A stretch of DNA of 64,000 bases from Jiangella alba (GCF_900106035.1 NZ_FNUC01000003.1:1426001-1490000); one strand, 5' to 3'. Numbered from the stretch's first letter, positions 43,201 through 51,385 are shown. Notes: a model not told the origin generated them from the sequence alone. Numbers and translations: made by a program.

Positions 43201-44184
43201 ATTGATCGTGGTCCAGTCGACGGCGCTGTTGCGGATCGGCTCCGACAGCAGCGCGTAGCGCGAGTTCGCGGTGCCGGTGAGCTGGACCCGTCCCGACCCG
43301 ACGGTGACGGTGCCCGGCGAGCTCCCGGCCAGCAGGGTCGGCGTCCACCGCGGGGACAGCGCCGTCCCGCCGAACCCGTCGAAGGTGTCGTCGTGGGTGA
43401 CGGTCAGGTGGTCGACGCCGATGCTGCCGGAGTAGCCGTAGAGGAACGCGCGGAACCGCTCCGGCAGCAGTGTGTAGCCGGAGATCGTGTGCACCTGGGT
43501 GCCGTTGTAGAAGAACCTCAGGTCGCGCGACGACCCGGCGGCGGGGGAGACCTCCACCCGCAGCGTCGCCGGCACGGTGGCGGCCGGGCCGGTCCACGGG
43601 GCCAGGCCGTCGGCGAACACCTTGAGCTGGCCGCCCTCGATCGCGAACTCGACGAACTTCGTGAAGTCGCCCGCGCCGCTGCCGCCGTACATGCTGAGGA
43701 TGGCGTTGGTGCCGGTCAGCGACGTGATGCGGGTCTCGACGACGGTGCTGGCGTAGCGGGTCTCGCCGAGGTCGCCGGACATCACGCCCCAGCGGCCGGG
43801 CGTCGCCGAGGTGAGCGTCAGGGTGCCGCCGGACACCGTCGCCGTGCCGGCGGGCGCGCCGTCCAGGCTCAGCGGCGTCCAGCGGGACCGGTCGAGCTGG
43901 CTGCCGGAGAACGCGTCGTACAGGGGGCTGCGCCCGGCGTCGACGGTCTCGGTCTCGAACGACCGGGACCGTAATCGCTGCGCCCAGGCGCCGTTCATCT
44001 GGTCGTAGGCCCACTCGGCCATCTGGCCGACGACGCTGGGCTGGATGACGCCCTGGTACGCGGTGGCGTCGACGGCGATGGTCGCGTCGGCCGCGTGGGC
44101 GGGTTCGGGGTCGGTGACCGTCAGCGCGGTCGCGAGCGAGGCGGCCAGGGCGAGCTGGGCGATGGCCGCTCTGGATCTTCTCAT
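40270..44184 (-). CDS. Giant secreted GH51-type alpha-L-arabinofuranosidase with three inserted beta-sandwich repeats
   Basis: A 1304-residue exported enzyme; the signal peptide ends near residue 31 (PAHA). The GH51-like N-terminus (QMAEWAYDQMNGAWAQRLRS) is followed by three paralogous modules of about 185 residues (90-265, 266-453, 454-640), each with a GSGxGDFTxFVEFxxExG block. A CBM4/9-like module (about 641-778) precedes the barrel: IRWPGGIIADSYTW, acid/base Glu in WEIGNEVWG (near 897) and nucleophile Glu in LAVMEHAA (near 1018). A carboxypeptidase-regulatory-like domain ends the protein (about 1225-1304). It is the last gene of the LacI-controlled operon, probably releasing arabinose side chains outside the cell. 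Confidence 0.9.
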   Translation of the reverse strand: MRRSRAAIAQLALAASLATALTVTDPEPAHAADATIAVDATAYQGVIQPSVVGQMAEWAYDQMNGAWAQRLRSRSFETETVDAGRSPLYDAFSGSQLDRSRWTPLSLDGAPAGTATVSGGTLTLTSATPGRWGVMSGDLGETRYASTVVETRITSLTGTNAILSMYGGSGAGDFTKFVEFAIEGGQLKVFADGLAPWTGPAATVPATLRVEVSPAAGSSRDLRFFYNGTQVHTISGYTLLPERFRAFLYGYSGSIGVDHLTVTHDDTFDGFGGTALSPRWTPTLLAGSSPGTVTVGSGRVQLTGTANSRYALLSEPIRNSAVDWTTINARLNAVTGVNGLINIYGGSGAGDFTRFVEFGVEGGVARVFAPGGYTWTGGAVSLPATLSVQVSPYYANGRSFRFYVNGTKVHELWNRRDVPVGDFRVGLYGFGTSTTQWDRVGVDTVHMWDQYAPHFEGGPGLSVEWTPVSLAGGWGSASQGNSQLTVNGAANSRYGVLSQRLEESDLYDYTIEAKLDSVTGTNALLDVYAGSGRGDFTKFVEFGIEAGVLKVFGDGVPTWTGPAATTPALLRVEVSRWKPGGRDFSFYYNDRLVHRLEGVSVIGQQEYQVFAYGFGGSTTKWDYITWWRDPAWSEDGHTDRAAYRHVAGAYNGQYAQQVEVTQHTSGRKGIAQGDVQVSAGKAYELSVWLKQSGLSAPVTVYLGPDSGDGPAYTPYAAATISGVTGSWAKYTVTLTPSTTDAQAKLFIGTGGTGTLTVDMPSLMPLDPSEVVHGGWRPEFVEKVDALKPVMIRWPGGIIADSYTWSDGVGARDQRAPMYFAQWDAQWMTNDVGTDEILGLAEALGLEVVLNVNWGQGTPAAAADWVEYANGSTATPQGAQRAANGRAAPWDVDLWEIGNEVWGWWTPGSTNAATYAASLNQFRDAMVAKDAGIEVIGEGGDGNSTDQSWNTTVIQSSGSRLDHLAVHYYSPQPLPQNYNSADVYAASVGAAATIGDRLAASGNTILANTQRDIKLAVMEHAAMYFNEEHRRTRTLEGGLAEAGILNLLMRRPDLNEVNAASTLVNFWDGGSFRVGARGAFVTPAYEVQRLVGNHHGPLLVRSQVSSASYNAPAVGNLPARANVPYLDVTTTRSADGRKLYVSVLNRHPSQAIATNVTIANAGAIGATATARTVNSAGYLDQNTWLNPTTVQATTTTTGAGSAFAYSFPAHSYTVLTIDTNAAAVTLPAVTGRVTTAAGAAISGATVQLGGGASTTTNADGYFLIPGVTPGAYSVTVSKSGFTTYTRTDVEVSQTGATTLPIRLTP

Positions 44185-44193
44185 GCGGGCTCC

Positions 44194-45627
44194 TCAGTCG
44201 TCGTGCTGAATCGTTTGAGCGGGACTCCTTTCCTGGTGCCGGGGCTGGGCGGGGACAGTGGTCGCGACGTCGGGCCGGACGGCGGCCGGCGGTGGGCCGG
44301 CGTCCGGGTCGTTGGCGGTCAGCGGCCCGCCGGCGCGAAGGTGGTGAGTGGCCAGGGGCGAGCTGGCGCCCGAGCCGGTGGCGGTCAGCGGCGCGCCGGC
44401 GCCCAGGCCATCGGCGGCTGGTGGGCCGCCGGCGTTCGGGCTGTTGGTGGCTGGTGGGCCGCCGGCGTTCGGGCTTTCGGTGGCTGGCGGTGCGCTGGCG
44501 CGTGGGTGGTGAGTGGCCAGGGGTGTGCTGGAGTTCGGGCCGGTGGCAGTCAGCGGCGCGCCGACGCTAGAGCTGTCGGTGGCCGGCGGTGCGCTGGCGT
44601 TCGGGCCGGTGGCGGTCAGCGGCCCGCCGGCGCGCGGGCTGTTGCTGGCTGGTGGCGTGCTGGCGCGTGGGTGGTGAGCTGCCAGGGGCGGGCCGACGCG
44701 CGGGCCGGTGGCGGTCAGCGGCGGGCCGACCCGCGGGCCGGTGGTGGACCAGGTCAGGTGATGGACGTGCAGCTGGCGGACGCGGTGGGCGGAGTCCCAT
44801 GCGTGGAAGGCGATCGCGTCGCGACCGTCGGGCGCGGTGACCAGCGAGTTGTGGCCGGGTCCGAGCAGCCGGCCGGGCCGGGTGGCCAGCAGCGGCGGTG
44901 TGCCGTCCGGCGCGTGCCGCCACGGGCCGAGCGGGTGGTCGGCGACCGCCCAGGCGACGGCGTAGCCGGGCCCGGTCCAGGCGCCGCCGGAGTACGTCAG
45001 CCAGTACCGGCCACCGCGGAAGGCCACCGCGGGGCCCTCGAGCGTGTGCCAGTCGAACCGGCGGCCGTACATCGACCGGCCGCGCTCGTAGAGCTGCCAG
45101 TCCGCGTTCGGCGCGAGCACCTCGGCGGGCTCCGCGGCGAGGGCGGTCATCCCGTCCAAGGGTGCGACCGCGAGATGCGTGCCGGGCCGGTCGGCGTCGA
45201 GGACGTCGCGGGCGAAGAACAGGTACCACCGGCCGTCGCGGTCGCGGTATGGATGCGCATCGATGGCGAACCGCTCGCCCGGCGTGAGCGACACGCCCAC
45301 GTCGTCGAACGGGCCGAACGGCGAGTCCGAGCGGGCCACGCGCAGGTGGTGCCCGTCGATGCCGTGCCCGACCGAGTAGTACAGCCAGTAGGCGCCGCCG
45401 GCATGCGCCACCTCCGGCGCCCAGAACTCGTCGCCCAGGCCGCCGCCGGGACGGCGCAGCACCGGACCGCGCGGCTCCCAGCCGCGCAGGTCGGGCGACC
45501 AGAGCGACTCGAAGACGGCGTCGCCGCGGTGCGACGCGGCGGGCGTGGTGCCGTAGGCGGCGTAGCCGCCGGGGATCGCCAGGACGAACGGGTCGGCGAA
45601 GTAGGCGGGGTAGGCCGGCGGCATCAT
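44194..45627 (-). CDS. GH43 family glycoside hydrolase with repetitive Pro/Thr/Ala tail
   Basis: A 477-residue protein. The first 300 residues form a GH43 five-bladed propeller: catalytic base Asp in YFADPFVLA (about residue 11), FWAPEVAHAGGAYWLYYS, the pKa-modulating Asp in FAIDAHPYRD, and the general acid Glu in WHTLEGPAVAF. No signal peptide, so it acts in the cytoplasm on imported oligosaccharides (arabinosidase/xylosidase class). From about residue 300 to the end the sequence is low-complexity (GPPLTATGP, SAPPAT, GGPPAT units), built from the DNA repeat family seen elsewhere. The ATG overlaps the GH1 stop (ATGA). Confidence 0.88.
   Translation of the reverse strand: MMPPAYPAYFADPFVLAIPGGYAAYGTTPAASHRGDAVFESLWSPDLRGWEPRGPVLRRPGGGLGDEFWAPEVAHAGGAYWLYYSVGHGIDGHHLRVARSDSPFGPFDDVGVSLTPGERFAIDAHPYRDRDGRWYLFFARDVLDADRPGTHLAVAPLDGMTALAAEPAEVLAPNADWQLYERGRSMYGRRFDWHTLEGPAVAFRGGRYWLTYSGGAWTGPGYAVAWAVADHPLGPWRHAPDGTPPLLATRPGRLLGPGHNSLVTAPDGRDAIAFHAWDSAHRVRQLHVHHLTWSTTGPRVGPPLTATGPRVGPPLAAHHPRASTPPASNSPRAGGPLTATGPNASAPPATDSSSVGAPLTATGPNSSTPLATHHPRASAPPATESPNAGGPPATNSPNAGGPPAADGLGAGAPLTATGSGASSPLATHHLRAGGPLTANDPDAGPPPAAVRPDVATTVPAQPRHQERSPAQTIQHDD
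44290..44760. repeat. Degenerate repeat array inside the 3' end of the GH43 gene
   Basis: Plus-strand words CCGGTGGC(A/G)GTCAGCGGC, GCTGGTGGGCCGCCGGCG and GCGCGTGGGTGGTGAG recur every 30-100 bases. On the coding strand they give LTATGP, SPNAGGPPAT and LATHHPRAS units. The core matches the intergenic repeats at 38042-38162. Confidence 0.75.
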
Positions 45628-46958
45628 CGCGCGTCCTCCTCGGGCAGCCGCTGCGCGTGCGCCGCGTACCCGTCCGCCACCCGGGTCGGCTGCCGCTCGA
45701 GCCGGCCGTCGCCGTCCTCGCGCAGCCGCACCAGCCCCATCCGGCGCAGGAACGGTGTCTTCCCGGCGGACGGGTCACCCAGCGGCGGCGCCGGGCCGAT
45801 GTCGACGGAGCCGTCGTCGGCGGTGCGGGCGACGGCGAACTCCTCGACGTTGGCGCCGCCCGCGGCCCACGACCAGTCGACGAAGTCGAGCAGCGGCCAC
45901 CAGGTGTAGCCGCGCACGTCCAGGCCCTCCGCTCGCAGGCGTCGCACCTCCGCGACGGACTCCGTCAGCCACGCCTCGCGCCGCTCGTCGTCGCCCTCCA
46001 CGCTGGTCTCGGTGAGGACGAGCGGCAGTCCGTAGCGCTCGCGGAAGCCGAGCAGCGCCTCCCGCAGGCCGAGCGCCCCGCGATCGTGCGCGACCTGCAG
46101 GACGTCGCCGCCCGCGGTCGTGAGGGCGCGCGGCGTGAGGTCGGGGTAGTAGTTGACGCCCATGAGGTCCACGTGGGCGGGCTCGGCGACGAGGCGGTCG
46201 AGCAGGCCCGGGTCGGCGCCGTGCTCCAGCAGCCAGCCGCGCATCGGATGCTCACCCGTGACGCGGCCGAGGGCGAGGTCGGTGGGCAGCCAGCCGATGG
46301 CGGCCAGGAACCGGGCGTGCTCGCGCAGCGCCGGCTCGTCCGTCCGCACCTGCGTGGCCGCCTCGACGTGGACGATGCGGGCCCGCGGCTGGGCGGCCCG
46401 GATCGCGCGGGCGGCCCGCGCGATGCCGGCCGCGATCGGCACCGCCACCGCCGTCCACCCGTCCCAGCCGGTCCGCCGGGGCGGCCAGATGCCGCGCAGC
46501 CCGCAGAACGACGCCGTCGTGACCGGCTCGTTGAGCGGCGTGAAGTGCGTGATCCGGCCGGCGTAGCGCTCGGCGAGCGCCCCGGCGAACTCCGCGACGG
46601 CGTCGGGGTAGCGCGGGTCGGCGAACGACCCGGGCAGCCACCGCGGCGTGCCGTAGTGCACGAGATCGGCCACCAGCGTCAGACCCAGGTGATCGACGGC
46701 GTACTCGGCGACCGCGTCCAGCCGGTCCCAGTCGAACGTCCCGGGCGCGGGATGCGCGAGCGGCCAGCTGACGCCGTAGCGCACCGCGGTGGCGCCCAGC
46801 TTGCCCGCCAGCGCGAGGTCGTCGCGCCAGACCTCGTCGTGGCCGGTCAGGGCGTGCTCGTCGAGCGGCGGCGTCCCGTCCGGCGGGTAGACGCAGGTGT
46901 CCTCGATGCCCACCGCCCAGGTGAGCGATCCCGGGGCGAACGGTGGCCGAGTGGTCAT
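45624..46958 (-). CDS. GH1 family glycosidase (beta-glucosidase-like)
   Basis: A 444-residue (beta/alpha)8 glycosidase. The acid/base Glu is in FTPLNEPVTTASFC (near residue 142), the nucleophile in LPLVLTETSVEGDDE (near residue 316), and RYGVSWPLAHPAPGTFDWD is the usual N-terminal barrel motif. No signal peptide, so it is intracellular. It would hydrolyse beta-linked disaccharides delivered by the ABC importer encoded just upstream. The ATG at 46958 overlaps the permease stop (ATGA). Confidence 0.88.
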   Translation of the reverse strand: MTTRPPFAPGSLTWAVGIEDTCVYPPDGTPPLDEHALTGHDEVWRDDLALAGKLGATAVRYGVSWPLAHPAPGTFDWDRLDAVAEYAVDHLGLTLVADLVHYGTPRWLPGSFADPRYPDAVAEFAGALAERYAGRITHFTPLNEPVTTASFCGLRGIWPPRRTGWDGWTAVAVPIAAGIARAARAIRAAQPRARIVHVEAATQVRTDEPALREHARFLAAIGWLPTDLALGRVTGEHPMRGWLLEHGADPGLLDRLVAEPAHVDLMGVNYYPDLTPRALTTAGGDVLQVAHDRGALGLREALLGFRERYGLPLVLTETSVEGDDERREAWLTESVAEVRRLRAEGLDVRGYTWWPLLDFVDWSWAAGGANVEEFAVARTADDGSVDIGPAPPLGDPSAGKTPFLRRMGLVRLREDGDGRLERQPTRVADGYAAHAQRLPEEDAR

Positions 46959-47815
46959 TTGAGTCCCGTCGTCGCGACGCCGGCCACGAAGTACCGTTGC
47001 GCCAGGAAGAAGGCGATGGCCAGCGGCAGCAGCGAGATCGTCGCCCCTGCCAGCAGCACCGCGTGGTCGATGACGTGCTGGCCGCCGAACAGCGTCAGCC
47101 CGGCGGGGAGCGTGCGCATGTCGGTCGAGCTCGTGACGATCAGCGGCCAGAGCAGGTCGTTCCAGAGGTTCATGAAGTGCAGGACGGCCAGCGTCGCCAG
47201 CGCCGGCTTGGCCAGCGGCAGGATGATCCGCGCGTAGATGCGCAGGTGGCCCGCTCCGTCGATGCGCGCGGCCTCGTCCAGCTCCCGCGGGATCGAGATG
47301 AAGAACTGACGGAGCATGAAGATGCCGAACGCGCTGGTGGCCCGGGGGAGGATGAGCCCCTGGTAGGTGTCCAGCCAGCCGAGGTGGAACAGTTCCACGA
47401 ACACCGGGATGAGCGTCACCTGGAACGGGACCATCAGCGTGGCGATCACCAGCCAGAAGCACACCGTCGACCCGCGGAACCGGATGCGCGCCAGCGCGTA
47501 GGCGCACATCGAGTCGAACAGCAGGCACAGCAGGGTCGTGACGCCGGCGAACACGAAGCTGTTGACGATCAGCCGCAGGAACGGCAACTCCTCCCAGATG
47601 CCGCGGTAGCCGTGCAGGCTCCACTGCTGCGGCCACAGGCTGGCCGGCGCCGCGAACAGGTCGGCCTCGGTGCGGAACGAGCCGGTCACCATCCAGACGA
47701 ACGGGACCAGCGCGAACACCAGCCCGACGCCGAGCAGGATCCACTTCAGCGACGCCCGCAGGCCGCTCGCCGCCCGCGCCGCCGTCCGGGGCGCCGTCCG
47801 CACGTCAGTCGACAT
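46955..47815 (-). CDS. Carbohydrate ABC transporter permease, MalG-type
   Basis: A 286-residue inner-membrane permease with about six spans. The EAA loop appears as ELDEAARIDGAGHLRIYARI, and RTEADLFAAPASLWPQQWS is typical of the second (MalG-like) CUT1 permease. It forms the sugar channel with the MalF-type partner, whose 3' end it overlaps by 11 bases. No ATPase gene is present; CUT1 systems in actinobacteria commonly share an MsiK-type ATPase encoded elsewhere. Confidence 0.93.
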   Translation of the reverse strand: MSTDVRTAPRTAARAASGLRASLKWILLGVGLVFALVPFVWMVTGSFRTEADLFAAPASLWPQQWSLHGYRGIWEELPFLRLIVNSFVFAGVTTLLCLLFDSMCAYALARIRFRGSTVCFWLVIATLMVPFQVTLIPVFVELFHLGWLDTYQGLILPRATSAFGIFMLRQFFISIPRELDEAARIDGAGHLRIYARIILPLAKPALATLAVLHFMNLWNDLLWPLIVTSSTDMRTLPAGLTLFGGQHVIDHAVLLAGATISLLPLAIAFFLAQRYFVAGVATTGLK

Positions 47816-48782
47816 CGCGGTACCTGAACAGCTTCAGCTGCAGCGCGGACAGCAGCAGGATCAGGACGAACAGGACCCACGCGATGGCCGAGGCGTAGCC
47901 GAGCCGGAAGTTCTCGAAGCCTTCGCGGAACATCATGGTGACGAGGGTGTCTGTGGCGAACAGCGGCCCGCCGTTGGTCATCACGTACACGAGATCGAAC
48001 ACCTGCAGTGAGTTGATGGTCAGGATCATGGTCGCGAACAGCAGCGTCGGGCGGATGCTCGGCAGCGTCACGTGTCGGGTCAGCTGCCAGCCGGTGGCGC
48101 CGTCGAGGCGGGCCGCCTCGTAGAGCTGCCCGGGGACGCCCTTGAGCCCGGCCAGCAGGATGATCATGGTGAAGCCGGCGTTCTTCCAGACGCTGACGAA
48201 GATGACGGTCGGCAGCGCCAGCGCCGGGTCCTGCAGCCAGCCGACGGGGTCGCCGCCGAACCGTTCGATCAGCCCGCTGACCAGCCCGATCTGCGGGTCG
48301 AGCAGGAACCGCCAGACCAGCCCGATGACCGCCAGCGCGACCACCGTCGGGAAGAAGAAGGCCGAGCGGACCACCCGGTTGAACCAGCCGTCGCGCTGCA
48401 GCGCGGCCGCCGCCGCGTACCCGAGCAGCAGCTGCAGGACGACGCTGACCACGGCGAAGATCGACGTGACCCGCAGCGCGTTCCAGAACCGCTCGTCGCC
48501 GAACAGCTCGGTGTAGTTGCCGAAGCCGAGCCACTCCTGGCTGTCGGCGCCCACCTTCCAGTCGTGCAGGCTGTAGCGGAACGACTCGACGATCGGGTAC
48601 GCGATGAAGACCGCGATGATCAGCAGGCTGGGCGCCATGAACAGCCAGGCCGGCTGCCAGCGCACCGGCCGGCGTGGCCGCGGTGCCCGCTCCGGTGGCG
48701 CCGCGCGGTCCTGCTGCGCGGAGCCACCTCGGCGGGCGGCGCCCTCCGCCCCGCCCGCCGAGGCGGTGGACGTCGTCGACAT
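47805..48782 (-). CDS. Carbohydrate ABC transporter permease, MalF-type
   Basis: A 325-residue permease with a roughly 45-residue basic/proline-rich N-terminal tail, then six spans. PSLLIIAVFIAYPIVESFRY at the first span and the EAA loop GQLYEAARLDGATGWQLTRH mark the MalF class. The ATG at 48782 shares one base with the binding-protein stop (TGATG). Confidence 0.93.
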   Translation of the reverse strand: MSTTSTASAGGAEGAARRGGSAQQDRAAPPERAPRPRRPVRWQPAWLFMAPSLLIIAVFIAYPIVESFRYSLHDWKVGADSQEWLGFGNYTELFGDERFWNALRVTSIFAVVSVVLQLLLGYAAAAALQRDGWFNRVVRSAFFFPTVVALAVIGLVWRFLLDPQIGLVSGLIERFGGDPVGWLQDPALALPTVIFVSVWKNAGFTMIILLAGLKGVPGQLYEAARLDGATGWQLTRHVTLPSIRPTLLFATMILTINSLQVFDLVYVMTNGGPLFATDTLVTMMFREGFENFRLGYASAIAWVLFVLILLLSALQLKLFRYRDVD

Positions 48783-50044
48783 CAGCCCTGGCAGCCGGTG
48801 ATCGCGTCGATCCGGTCCGACGCCGCCGCGGCCGCGCCCGCGACGTCCTCACCACGGGTGATCTCGCCGATCAGCGGCACGTACGCCTCCGCGTCGACCT
48901 CGGTCGCGTTGGGGACGCCCTGCAGGTAGAGGCGGGCGCTCGGCAGCGCCGCGGCGAACGCGGACACCACCTCGTTCGCCGTCAGCTCGGGGTCGTCGGC
49001 GAGGTCGGTGCGGACCGGCGGGAAGCCGCTGGCCAGCGCGAACTGCTTCTGCGCCGTGGCGCCGGTCCACCAGGCGAGGAACTGCTGCGCCTCGTCCGGG
49101 TGGTCGGTGTCCGCGGACACGGCGAGCGGGACCGTCGACGCCAGCGTCACGTCGCCGTCGACGCCCGTGGGCACCGGCGCCACGCCCAGGTCGATGCCGG
49201 CCTCGGTGTAGCCGGCCGCGGCCCACGGGCCGTTCAGCTGCATGGCCGCCTCGCCGGCGCTGAACAGCGCGTCGGACTCGGCGCCCGTCAGCCCGACCGG
49301 CGCCACGCCGTCGATGACCAGCTGGGCCCAGGTGGACAGGCTCTCGACGCTCTCCGGGCTGTCCAGGACCGAGCAGTGGTCGTCGCCGACGATGTCGGCG
49401 CCGTCCAGCCACTGCAGGATCGGCCACATCTGGATCGTCTCGCGCTCGGCCAGCGACAGGCCGTACACGCCGTCGGCGCTGAGCTGCTGGGCGACGTCGC
49501 GGAAGTCGTCGACGGTCGCCGGCGGCGCGTCGATGCCGGCCGCCGCGAACAGCGCCTTGTTGTAGTAGAGCTGCAGGGTGGCGACGTTGGCGGGGACGGC
49601 GTAGAGCGCGCCGTCGACGGTGAACGCGTCGATGGCGGCCGGCGCCAACTGGTCGGCGTTGATCTCGGTCTCGCCGTCGCCGATCGCGTCGAGCTCGAGC
49701 AGCGAGTCGGTCTCGAGGTAACGGCCGAGGACGTTCGGGTCGAAGCTGGGCGTCGCGAGGTCAGGACCCTGACCCGTGCCCCAGGCCGACGGCAGCTTCT
49801 GGGCGATGGTGTCCCACGGCTGCACCTCCATCGTCACCTGGATGTCGTCGTGCGTCGCGTTGAACGTGTCGATCAGCTCCTCGTAGGCGGCGCGGTCGCC
49901 GCCGGTGAAGCCGGTCCACATGGTCAGCTCGACCGGCCCCTCGGCCGAGCCGGAGCCGTCGTCGTCGCCCGATCCGCCGCAACCCGCCAGCGTGACGGCC
50001 GCCGCCGCTCCCACCGCGAGCAACGCTGCTCGTGTCGTCCTCAT
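48782..50044 (-). CDS. Carbohydrate ABC transporter substrate-binding lipoprotein (CUT1)
   Basis: A 420-residue family 1 extracellular solute-binding protein. The lipobox is VTLAGCGG near residue 20; the mature part begins VELTMWTGFTGGDRAAYEEL and contains LYAVPANVATLQLYYNKALF, which is characteristic. It should bind the oligosaccharide imported for the glycosidases encoded downstream. A strong AGGAGGGGG site precedes the ATG at 50044, which overlaps the LacI stop (ATGA), so the first two genes are coupled. Confidence 0.94.
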   Translation of the reverse strand: MRTTRAALLAVGAAAAVTLAGCGGSGDDDGSGSAEGPVELTMWTGFTGGDRAAYEELIDTFNATHDDIQVTMEVQPWDTIAQKLPSAWGTGQGPDLATPSFDPNVLGRYLETDSLLELDAIGDGETEINADQLAPAAIDAFTVDGALYAVPANVATLQLYYNKALFAAAGIDAPPATVDDFRDVAQQLSADGVYGLSLAERETIQMWPILQWLDGADIVGDDHCSVLDSPESVESLSTWAQLVIDGVAPVGLTGAESDALFSAGEAAMQLNGPWAAAGYTEAGIDLGVAPVPTGVDGDVTLASTVPLAVSADTDHPDEAQQFLAWWTGATAQKQFALASGFPPVRTDLADDPELTANEVVSAFAAALPSARLYLQGVPNATEVDAEAYVPLIGEITRGEDVAGAAAAASDRIDAITGCQG

Positions 50045-51111
50045 GGCTTGCCCCCTCCTTGCGCCCAGGTCATCGGCTCGCAGCCGCATGACTGCCGGGC
50101 GACGATCTCGACTGGTTGAACGGTGTGCGCATCGGCGGCGGCGACCCGCGCGCCGCCGATGAGGTCGAACAGGCGGTCGGTGGCCTGGGTGGCCATCCGC
50201 TCCGCGGGAACGTGCACCGTGCTGATCGACGGCGTGGTGACGCGGCTCAGACCGAAGTCGTCGAACCCGATCACCGCGATCTCCTCAGGCACCCGGCGGC
50301 CGCGGCCGAGCAGGTGGCGCATCGCGCCGAACGCCATCTCGTCGTTGGCGGCGACGACGCCGTCGACGTCGGGCAGGGCCTCGATGGCGGGCCCGGCGGC
50401 CGACCCGGACTCCTCGCTGAAGTCGCCCTCGACGACGTGCGCGTCGATGCCGTGCCGCCGCGCGGCGGCGAGGAAGCCGTCGCGGCGGTCGATGGCGCTC
50501 TGGTGGTCCAGCGGGCCGCTGAGGTGCACGAGGTCGCGCCGGCCGTGGACCTCGATGAGGTGCTCGGTCGCCGCGCCCGAGGCCTGCACGTCGTCGATGC
50601 CGACGCTGACGGCGTCGGGCAGGTACGGGAAGCGGCCCAGCAGCACGACCGGCATGCCGTCGGCGACCAGCCGCTGGATGCCGTCGTCGGTGACCGCGGC
50701 GCTCGTGACGATGGCGCCGTCGACCGAGCCGGAGCGCAGGACGCGGTCGTAGGCGACCTTCCCGTGCGACTCGTCCGGGCTGGTCGAGATGACCACCTGG
50801 GCGTCGTGCCGGTTGGCGACGGCCGTGACCCCGGTCAGGACGTGCATGAAGTACGCGTGGCCGAAGACGTGCTGGCTGGTGTTCGGCACGATCAGCGCGA
50901 CGGCGTCGGCCTTGCTCGCCCGCAGCGCCCGGGCCGCGGAGTTCGTCACGTACCCGAGGTCGTCGGCGGCCTGCCGCACCCGGCGCTTCGTCTCGTCGCC
51001 GATGCGCGGATGGTCCTGCAGCGCCATGGAGACGGCGGACACCGAGACACCCACCCGCTCGGCCACGTCCTTGAGCGTGGTGCTGGCCGGTGTCCTGCGT
51101 CGTTCTGCCAC
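50041..51111 (-). CDS. LacI family transcriptional regulator, first gene of its own operon
   Basis: A 356-residue LacI-type repressor. The DNA-binding headpiece is TTLKDVAERVGVSVSAVSMA (about residues 11-30), then RIGDETKRRVRQAADDLGYV; the effector domain has the periplasmic-binding fold (ALIVPNTSQHVFGHAYFMHV). The GTG at 51111 follows GAGGAGAACG. Three matching operators lie 23-163 bases upstream. The regulator thus controls itself and the whole sugar-uptake and glycosidase operon; a sugar effector is expected. Confidence 0.93.
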   Translation of the reverse strand: MAERRRTPASTTLKDVAERVGVSVSAVSMALQDHPRIGDETKRRVRQAADDLGYVTNSAARALRASKADAVALIVPNTSQHVFGHAYFMHVLTGVTAVANRHDAQVVISTSPDESHGKVAYDRVLRSGSVDGAIVTSAAVTDDGIQRLVADGMPVVLLGRFPYLPDAVSVGIDDVQASGAATEHLIEVHGRRDLVHLSGPLDHQSAIDRRDGFLAAARRHGIDAHVVEGDFSEESGSAAGPAIEALPDVDGVVAANDEMAFGAMRHLLGRGRRVPEEIAVIGFDDFGLSRVTTPSISTVHVPAERMATQATDRLFDLIGGARVAAADAHTVQPVEIVARQSCGCEPMTWAQGGGKP

Positions 51112-51133
51112 CTGACGTTCTCCTCGTCCGGGT

Positions 51134-51151
51134 TGCTGTAACGATCCAGCA
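51134..51151 (-). promoter_or_regulatory. LacI-type operator, proximal copy
   Basis: TGCTGTAACGATCCAGCA, a pseudo-palindrome with the central CG typical of LacI-family operators, 22 bases upstream of the lacI-type gene's GTG, so binding would cover the promoter or early transcript. Confidence 0.8.
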
Positions 51152-51199
51152 CGGTGATCCTGGGGTCTTTCGGGTGCGCTGAGTTCGTGTGGCTGGTGC

Positions 51200-51217
51200 T
51201 GCTCTAACGATTCAGCA
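51200..51217 (-). promoter_or_regulatory. LacI-type operator, middle copy
   Basis: TGCTCTAACGATTCAGCA differs from the proximal copy at two positions. Centre-to-centre distance to the proximal site is 66 bp, about six helical turns. Confidence 0.8.
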
Positions 51218-51256
51218 GGGTGGTGCGTGGCTCCCGCGGAGAGCTGTGGGGGAGGC

Positions 51257-51274
51257 TGCTGTAACGTTGCAGCA
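51257..51274 (-). promoter_or_regulatory. LacI-type operator, distal copy
   Basis: TGCTGTAACGTTGCAGCA is the most symmetric of the three copies. It lies 57 bp from the middle site centre, allowing loop formation between bound repressor dimers. Confidence 0.8.
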
Positions 51275-51385
51275 CACCATAGGGTCGGCGTCGCGGGGGT
51301 GTCAAGACCGTCTGGGCTGGGGATTTCGCCGGTGTTCCGGCCGCCCGGGCCGGGGCTGAGAGGTTGGCCCGGGTCGGGGCCGGGT

